Shown here: piece after piece, positions 62,076 through 64,000 of the stretch
Position numbering within the stretch: the first letter of the stretch is position 1
How the letters are laid out: each line of letters opens with the position of its first letter
Assembly (NCBI GenBank): GCA_949752795.1
Contig: OX457070.1
Location: forward strand, 39,699,185 to 39,763,184
DNA: 64,000 bases
Direction of reading: 5' to 3'
Source: Hyperoodon ampullatus
Taxonomy: Eukaryota > Chordata > Mammalia > Artiodactyla > Ziphiidae
Translations under genes and position numbers: made by a program
The notes under the pieces: model-generated
Databases searched by the model: none
Told to the model about the DNA's origin: nothing
The model's input: only the letters and a program-made list of their open reading frames with translations

Positions 62076-63300
62076 CTGGTCACTAACAATAAAAATAGTA
62101 TCACATAGACAGAAGTAGCCTTTAAACCTCACGGTTTCTCTATATTTTCCTCAATTGTCACTTCTTTGGACACCGTCTGTATCAAAGTATAATAAGAAAG
62201 CAATTCCAGGAGACTATCAGTTTAAAAGGAAAAAAAAGTAAAAGAAAAAAAAAAAAAAACAGGCCTGGAGAGGGGGCACCGCTTGGCATCAGGTCACTGA
62301 GTGTATTCATTATTTGTTCCCATTACCATGTTATGTCTTAATTACTCTGGTTTGGCTTCCCACCCAGGGTCACTATGTCACAGCTGGTTTTCTGCCCATC
62401 CCTAATTAATAAAGCCTCATTTAGTATCCAAGTTTTTGAAATAAACCTCTGCTGAAGGATACAGCAGAAATAAAGAAACAAAAAGCAAACCAGAAATGAT
62501 CAGAGTTGCTCTGACAGTAACCTTGTAACATAAAGAGGCCTTTGGTTCAGGCCTTCTCTGGGTTAGTTTTTAACCTGGAAAAGATGTCCATTTGATTTGA
62601 TTTGGAATTTCTGGCATAATTTGTCAGTGGTCAGATTTCGCCCACAGGAAGAAAAGTGACCAAGGTTGCTAAACGCTCTACATCATTTGGGACTTTAAAA
62701 AAATGGTTATTCATTCATGCTTCTAGCATTTAAATTAGTATTATTTTGCAAAACACAAAGAAAAACTTAACACTTTCAAATGGCAATATAAAAAAATAAC
62801 AGGCATTCATCAAATGATCTTATTTTGTTTCTGTGTCATTGCTTCTTTGAGTATTTTGACACAATAAATAAAGACAAATTATGTGAGCCTTTTCTAATTT
62901 GTTAAATATAATTCCAGCCAATAAAATTTTACAAATTTAAATACTCTCTTCAAAAATCTCAGTACAATTATGTGTAAGTCTCTGTCTCTATGTCTCAGTC
63001 TGTCTCTCATTCTCACATATGCACACATGCTACCAATTCTATTTATTAGAATCCACACAGCTCTGGAACAGATAGCTCATCTGCATTTTATCAGGTGTCT
63101 CTATAATTAAAGCTTATTGTAAAGTGAGATATTATTGGTATATTTTATTACTTGTCTATGAGAGGCTGAACAAAGTAAGAGGCATAAATGAATTCAGTTT
63201 TACAGTACTTTGCTTTAAACAAATGTCACTACCTACACACACATACCTAATTATCAGTTCTTTACACATTCTGCCAGATATCAAACCGATAGTTCATAAG
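62076..63300. other. unique sequence between candidate exons
   Basis: An A-rich run lies at 62229-62260. No repeat or gene recognised; a 72-codon plus frame (63124-63342) has no domain. Confidence 0.45.
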
Positions 63301-63345
63301 CCACACACACGACAGGCAGTAAATATATTCCCCCTAATTTAAAAT

Positions 63346-63351
63346 TTTATT
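63346..63351 (-). promoter_or_regulatory. candidate polyadenylation signal AATAAA
   Basis: On the minus strand AATAAA lies about 170 bases after the stop of the candidate terminal exon. A GU-rich stretch, 'ctgcctgtcgtgtgtgtgg' (63,319-63,301 on that strand), follows 30 to 45 bases downstream. The spacing suits cleavage near 63,325-63,330. The hexamer is common in AT-rich DNA, so support comes from its position. Confidence 0.4.
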
Positions 63352-63522
63352 GCAAAATACCCTCTGCACTATGTTAACCTGCACTAAATCACACTCCACG
63401 CTCAGCTTTACTGGTGTTTACCTATTTCTGATTCAAAAAGGAAAACAGTACTAACTTCTATTTCTAGAGATCTACAGAAATAAAAATTTTTAAAAGAGAA
63501 TGACTATATGTAAGGAAGGGAT

Positions 63523-63906
63523 TCAAAACAATGGCACAAGAGAACTGACTTCAACTGTAACAAGGGAAAACAGAGTAAGCCAAGACACTTTGTTTTTGAG
63601 TGTGGTTTCTGTGTCCTGATCATCAGGGTTGTTGTGCGTATTTTTGTACATTTCAAAGGCTCCCACAAGCAGCCAAGCAAAAATTAACGTAAAGATGAAG
63701 GCTCTTGCAGATGAACTGGGCAGTTGGTTTGAATGCATGTGGGCTATTGAGACGCTGCGGACAGTTTTTCTATTCAAGCCCACATAAGTGAAGGCCAGCT
63801 CATCCTTTTCACAGTGGGGAAATTCACTCCAGGGAGGACTCCTAAGAGGAGAGGTCACCAGTGGGGCCTTTTTCTCCCGTCTACAGACAACTGCTTTACT
63901 ATCAAC
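63523..63906 (-). CDS. candidate terminal coding exon, single hydrophobic segment, gene unidentified
   Basis: After the acceptor 'gaagttgttcctttag' the minus strand stays open for 127 codons to a TGA. If that acceptor is used, the exon enters in phase 0. The protein starts VDSKAVVCRREKKAPLV and has a mixed polar region with a second Cys (about residue 32). A basic GLNRKTVRSVSIAH patch follows, then a hydrophobic run AFIFTLIFAWLLVGAF (residues 69-84), the acidic tail NPDDQDTETT and a second weakly hydrophobic end. This suggests a C-terminal membrane segment, though 16 residues is short. A poly(A) signal lies downstream at 63,346-63,351. No family is recognised. A second possible acceptor lies at 'gttgtctgtag'. 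Upstream exons would lie beyond the window. Confidence 0.42.
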   Translation of the reverse strand, partial: VDSKAVVCRREKKAPLVTSPLRSPPWSEFPHCEKDELAFTYVGLNRKTVRSVSIAHMHSNQLPSSSARAFIFTLIFAWLLVGAFEMYKNTHNNPDDQDTETTLKNKVSWLTLFSLVTVEVSSLVPLF

Positions 63907-64000
63907 CTAAAGGAACAACTTCTCAGAGCTCAGCCCCAACAGAGGCTCCATTCCACTTAACCCACAATTCTTCACAGGTGCTTTGTTGTCTTCCAGCGGA

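Noticed and set aside
1..64000. Search for an undescribed multi-gene system
   Set aside because: The window is a repeat-rich, gene-poor mammalian region. Beyond the candidate exons at the right end there is no cluster of genes to form a system.

Overview
This window is mammalian nuclear DNA, almost certainly from a cetacean (whale or dolphin). The evidence is twelve near-complete copies plus one fragment of the tRNA-Glu-derived CHR SINE family. Each has an A box like TGGCGCAGTGG, a B box like GGTTCGTGCCC and an A-rich tail, and several have perfect 10-15 bp target-site duplications. This family marks cetaceans and their close relatives. Other repeats are typical of placental mammals: MIR, L2, L1M-type fragments, MER5A, a MER3-like hAT relic and an MLT1-like LTR. 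There is no sign of bacterial genes, operons, CRISPR arrays or an intact virus.

Layout. Positions 1-11,000 are mostly unique AT-rich intergenic DNA with an L2 piece and three MIRs. Positions 11,000-24,000 carry six of the CHR insertions (one a fragment), one of them splitting an older MIR. Positions 24,000-38,000 hold L1 fragments, MIRs, a long CA repeat, a TA repeat, an AT-rich quasi-palindrome and two CHR copies. Positions 38,000-46,700 contain a hAT relic, an MLT1-like LTR and an L1 3' UTR, then a stretch that looks like conserved non-coding DNA. Positions 46,990-49,655 are a 5'-truncated L1 in minus orientation, with recognisable but broken ORF2 reverse transcriptase and a CHR SINE nested inside it. 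Positions 50,200-55,800 are layered old L1 sequence with MIR and CHR insertions. Positions 55,800-64,000 are largely unique.

Protein-coding content. No gene can be named. The right end has three minus-strand stretches that look like exons: 63,523-63,906 (acceptor, 127 codons, stop, then a plausible poly(A) site), 61,689-62,075 and 60,444-60,735 (strong acceptor and donor). Their phases do not allow direct splicing of one to the next, so they are candidates rather than a gene model. All other longer open frames coincide with SINE or L1 sequence or look like chance.

I found no undescribed system. The items most worth checking are the three candidate exons, a CHR SINE that seems to have carried flanking DNA at its 3' end (51,667-51,994), and the AT-rich quasi-palindrome at 31,310-31,437.
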